Shown here: positions 61,749-64,000 of the stretch, in pieces
Layout: each line of letters starts with the position of its first letter
How positions within the stretch are numbered: position 1 is the first letter of the stretch
Assembly (NCBI RefSeq): GCF_003586305.1
Contig: NZ_QXJI01000001.1
Span: forward strand, 1-64,000
Reading direction: 5' to 3'
Length of the DNA stretch: 64,000 bases
From: Cognatilysobacter tabacisoli
GTDB taxonomy: Bacteria; Pseudomonadota; Gammaproteobacteria; Xanthomonadales; Xanthomonadaceae
Program-made: the position numbers and the translations under genes
Notes under the pieces: model-generated
The model's input: the letters and a program-made list of their open reading frames with translations, nothing else
What the model was told of the DNA's origin: nothing
Databases searched by the model: none

Positions 61749-62486
61749 ATGAAAGCTGCGTTGCCCCTTGCTCTCGCCCTCGCCGGCGTACTCGCCGCCG
61801 CCCCCGCGCCCGTCCGGGCCGCCCCGCCGGCCGCCGTGAGCCCCGCCGCGCTGCAGCGCATCGCGCCGGAAGAGTCGGTGCTGGTGTACGTCGACTACGT
61901 GACCGGACTGGACAACCTGATCAACACGATCCCGCCGCGGCAGTTCCGCAACAACGTCGAGGCGTTCTCGAAGTTCAACGTGCTGTTCAAGCTTCCGGCG
62001 GCGGTGCTGGGCGAGGAGAACGACTACTACGGCACGTTCTTCCCGGAGATCAGCCGCAACGTCACCTACCAGTCGCAGCGTTTCCCGCGCACGTCCGTGT
62101 CGGGCTACACCCCGGAAATGGCCGCGTGGCTGAAGGGGCAGGGGCGCCGCAACGTCATCATCGGCGGCATCTCACTGGACAACTGCACGCTGGAGACGTC
62201 GCTGGACCTGCTTCGCGACGGGTACAACGTGTACGTGGTCGTCGACGTGTCGGGCAGCAACAGCCCCATGGCCGAGGCGATGGCGGTCAACCGGCTGCGC
62301 GACGCCGGCGCGGTCACGGTGACCTGGCTCAACGTGGCCACCGAGATGGCCGACGACTTCGCCACGCCGCTTGGCAAGGCCGCGATGGCGCTGATCGCCC
62401 AGCACTGGCCGGCATCGACGATCGGGCGGGTGCAGGACCTCACCCCCGACGGGCACGGCTGGCCGCTGCCCGAGGACATGCGCTGA
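61749..62486 (+). CDS. Exported isochorismatase-family hydrolase
   Basis: A 245-residue cysteine hydrolase with a signal peptide (LALALAGVLAAAPAPVRAAPP), unusual because most of this family are cytoplasmic. VLVYVDYVTGLDN holds the catalytic Asp and GGISLDNCTLETSLDL the nucleophile Cys; the Lys of the triad is less clear. Members split vinyl ethers, amides or nicotinamide. The divergent LysR gene is the likely regulator. ATG 61749 is 8 nt after GGAGCG. Confidence 0.83.
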   Translation: MKAALPLALALAGVLAAAPAPVRAAPPAAVSPAALQRIAPEESVLVYVDYVTGLDNLINTIPPRQFRNNVEAFSKFNVLFKLPAAVLGEENDYYGTFFPEISRNVTYQSQRFPRTSVSGYTPEMAAWLKGQGRRNVIIGGISLDNCTLETSLDLLRDGYNVYVVVDVSGSNSPMAEAMAVNRLRDAGAVTVTWLNVATEMADDFATPLGKAAMALIAQHWPASTIGRVQDLTPDGHGWPLPEDMR

Positions 62487-62543
62487 GCGCAGGCCGCGTC
62501 GTGCATGCGGCCCCCGCGGCGCTGCGGCGCAGCGTCGCGGGGC

Positions 62544-62975
62544 CTACACCATCCACCACGCCGCGTGCAGGGCCAGCACGACTGCGCTGATGCCCAGCCG
62601 CATGCGCTTGTACGCGCGGCTCCACAGCGGGTCGCGCAGGTCGAGCAGCAGCCAGCCGGCGAACCCGACCGCCAGCACCACCAGCGCGGCGTGCGGGTGG
62701 TGCACGAGGAGCAGCGCAGTGAAGCCGAGCAGGCTCGGCAGCACCGCCTCGGCGTAGCGCGAGGCCGGCAAGCCGGCGCCGAGCCCGCGGCCCCAGCGCG
62801 CGCCGCCGAGGAAGCTCAGGATCACCGCGGCGTACGCGATGAACACCGACAGCGCGCCCTGCCGCCACTCCGGCAGCACCGCGGCAGCGGCGACCGGCGC
62901 GGCGAACGGCAGCAGGCCGCTCCAGCCGAGCAGGCGCAGGCCGCGCGGCAACGGGGCTTCGATCGGTGCGGACAT
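62544..62975 (-). CDS. DUF3429 membrane protein
   Basis: A 143-residue inner-membrane protein with five hydrophobic segments: LLGWSGLLPFAAPVAAAAV, ALSVFIAYAAVILSFLGG, AVLPSLLGFTALLLVHHP and others. The FLGGARWG motif after the second segment is the mark of DUF3429. No function is known. It is convergent with the isochorismatase-like gene and divergent from the MAPEG gene. Confidence 0.85.
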   Translation of the reverse strand: MSAPIEAPLPRGLRLLGWSGLLPFAAPVAAAAVLPEWRQGALSVFIAYAAVILSFLGGARWGRGLGAGLPASRYAEAVLPSLLGFTALLLVHHPHAALVVLAVGFAGWLLLDLRDPLWSRAYKRMRLGISAVVLALHAAWWMV

Positions 62976-63081
62976 GCGGTCTCCGGGCGGGGGCGAGGTC
63001 GCTGCGATGGTCGACGGCGCGCGCCGGCGGCGCAAGCGCGCGGCTGCTAGGCTCGCCGCACCACTTCCCGGGGAATGCACG

Positions 63082-63492
63082 ATGGACGGACTGGACGCAC
63101 TGCCGATCGAGATCCGCATGCTGGCCTGGGCGATCGCGCTTGGCCTGGCGCACCTGCTGCTCGCGGCGGCATTGATGACGCGCGAGCGCGGCCTGCGCTG
63201 GAACACCAGCGCGCGCGACGCCGAACCCGCGCCGCTGGGCCCGGTCGCCTCGCGCCTCGACCGCGCGCAGCGCAACTTCTGGGAGACGTTCCCGTTCTTC
63301 GCCGCGGCGGTGCTGGCGGTGGTCGTGACCGGCCGCGCCAGCGCCGACACGGCGTTGGGCGCGCAGGTCTACCTGTGGGCGCGGGTGGCCTACGTGCCGA
63401 TCTACGCCGCCGGCATCCCGTACCTGCGCACCGCGGTGTGGGCGGTGTCGCTGTGGGGCCTGTGGACGGTGCTGAAGCCGCTGCTGTTCTGA
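63082..63492 (+). CDS. MAPEG family membrane protein
   Basis: A 136-residue protein with four transmembrane segments: MLAWAIALGLAHLLLAAAL, then after a polar loop RAQRNFWETFPFFAAAVLAVV with the MAPEG ERAxxNFxE-like motif, and YVPIYAAGIPYLRTAVWAV. MAPEG proteins use glutathione or are related structural proteins of eicosanoid metabolism; the bacterial members are uncharacterised. A stem-loop at 63515 ends it. Confidence 0.88.
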   Translation: MDGLDALPIEIRMLAWAIALGLAHLLLAAALMTRERGLRWNTSARDAEPAPLGPVASRLDRAQRNFWETFPFFAAAVLAVVVTGRASADTALGAQVYLWARVAYVPIYAAGIPYLRTAVWAVSLWGLWTVLKPLLF

Positions 63493-63514
63493 CCGCTGCA
63501 CCGGCCGGGCAACG

Positions 63515-63539
63515 CGGGCGATCGGTCAGCGATCGCCCG
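63515..63539. terminator. Stem-loop between convergent MAPEG and permease genes
   Basis: Perfect 10-bp arms (63515-63524, 63530-63539) with a 5-nt loop; no T-run. Confidence 0.4.
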
Positions 63540-63559
63540 GGTGCCGGAAGCTCCGTCGA

Positions 63560-64000
63560 CTAGGCGTCGAGCTCGCGCAGCGTCACCGACGGCGGCGCGT
63601 CGAGCACCTTGCGCGTGGCGAACAGCCCCGCCAGCAGAGCTGCGACCACGCCGAACGCCGCGCCGGCCGACGCCATCCGCCAGTCGGCCGTCCACGGCAG
63701 GTCGAACACCTGCGTCGCGACGACACCGGCCAGCACCGACGCCGCGATCGCCGCCGTCGCGCCGGCGAGCAGGCCGATCGCCGCGAACTCCGACGCCTGC
63801 GCCAGCCGCAGCTGGCGACGGCTGCCGCCGATCGCGCGCATCACGCCGCCCTCGAGCAGGCGCTCGTCCTGGCTCGCGCTGACCGCCGCCATCAGCACCA
63901 GCAGGCCGGCGGCGAGCGAGAAGTAGAAGACCACCTCGACCACGGTCGACACCTGGTCGGCCGTGCTGCGAACCTGCTTCAGCACCGCGTCGACGTCGAT
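63560..64000 (-). CDS. FtsX-like ABC transporter permease, C-terminal part (partial)
   Basis: The reading frame is open through the window edge, so at least 146 residues of the C-terminus are seen. VVFYFSLAAGLLVLMAAV, MRAIGGSRRQLRLAQASEFAAIGLLAGATAA (in parts) and GVVAALLAGLFATRKVLDAPPSVTLRE are the last three membrane segments and the end of the FtsX domain, with the usual LRxLGAsrxql-type motif. It is closest to the YbbP-like group with a large periplasmic domain. The missing N-terminus and the ATPase partner lie beyond position 64000. Confidence 0.85.
   Translation of the reverse strand: MDVDAVLKQVRSTADQVSTVVEVVFYFSLAAGLLVLMAAVSASQDERLLEGGVMRAIGGSRRQLRLAQASEFAAIGLLAGATAAIAASVLAGVVATQVFDLPWTADWRMASAGAAFGVVAALLAGLFATRKVLDAPPSVTLRELDA

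Overview
The window is 64 kb of very GC-rich, densely coded chromosome. Several markers point to the Lysobacteraceae (Xanthomonadaceae), probably a Lysobacter- or Luteimonas-like organism: tandem S46 dipeptidyl peptidases, a ribosomal THX protein with a Lys/Ala tail, a protein with an XVIPCD-type C-terminus, and an Ada-AlkA fusion. No rRNA, tRNA, CRISPR array, transposase or prophage was found. Intergenic regions carry many GC-rich inverted repeats. I assigned 67 intact or window-truncated genes, one interrupted gene and one doubtful small ORF.

Layout. 0-10 kb: end of an OmpA-type gene, two paralogous small exported proteins flanking an rRNA pseudouridine synthase, an HNH nuclease, the threonine degradation pair tdh-kbl, and DPP11-type and DPP7-type S46 peptidases. 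10-20 kb: phosphoglycerate-mutase-like phosphatase, folC-SPOR protein-cvpA-purF-rraB-DUF455, lpxH, gltX and zur. 20-23 kb: a zinc module (zur, a His-rich TonB receptor, a divergent MerC protein and a Zur-type operator between them), then THX. 23-35 kb: M19 dipeptidase, hutI, hutF, a PEP mutase-like enzyme, the alkylation-repair pair ogt and ada-alkA, an NPP phosphodiesterase, hutU and a DUF1615 lipoprotein. 35-50 kb: HU-like protein, esterase, MATE exporter, single-chain retropepsin-like protease, serine hydrolase, XVIPCD protein, M28 peptidase, amidohydrolase, OsmC, GNAT, and a VOC gene with an in-frame stop. 50-64 kb: RibD_C-type reductase, hybrid histidine kinase, RES-domain protein coupled to a lipoprotein, App1 phosphatase, a complete bufferin-type operon (bufABCD, ECF sigma factor, nrsF), an MDR reductase, LysR with an exported isochorismatase-like enzyme, MAPEG, and the end of an FtsX-type permease.

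How the genes work together. Much of the window serves peptide and amino-acid use: periplasmic S46, M19 and M28 peptidases release dipeptides and amino acids, Tdh-Kbl degrades threonine, and HutU-HutI-HutF degrade histidine through formiminoglutamate. hutH and hutG are not in the window. A second theme is metal and stress handling: the Zur-controlled uptake module and the bufferin operon, whose promoter matches the GTAACC-N16-CGAA pattern of NrsF-associated ECF sigma factors.

The most interesting loci are the bufferin operon, the XVIPCD protein without a visible immunity gene, the RES-domain protein without a Xre antitoxin, and the zinc module. All assignments are by reading motifs; no database search was run.
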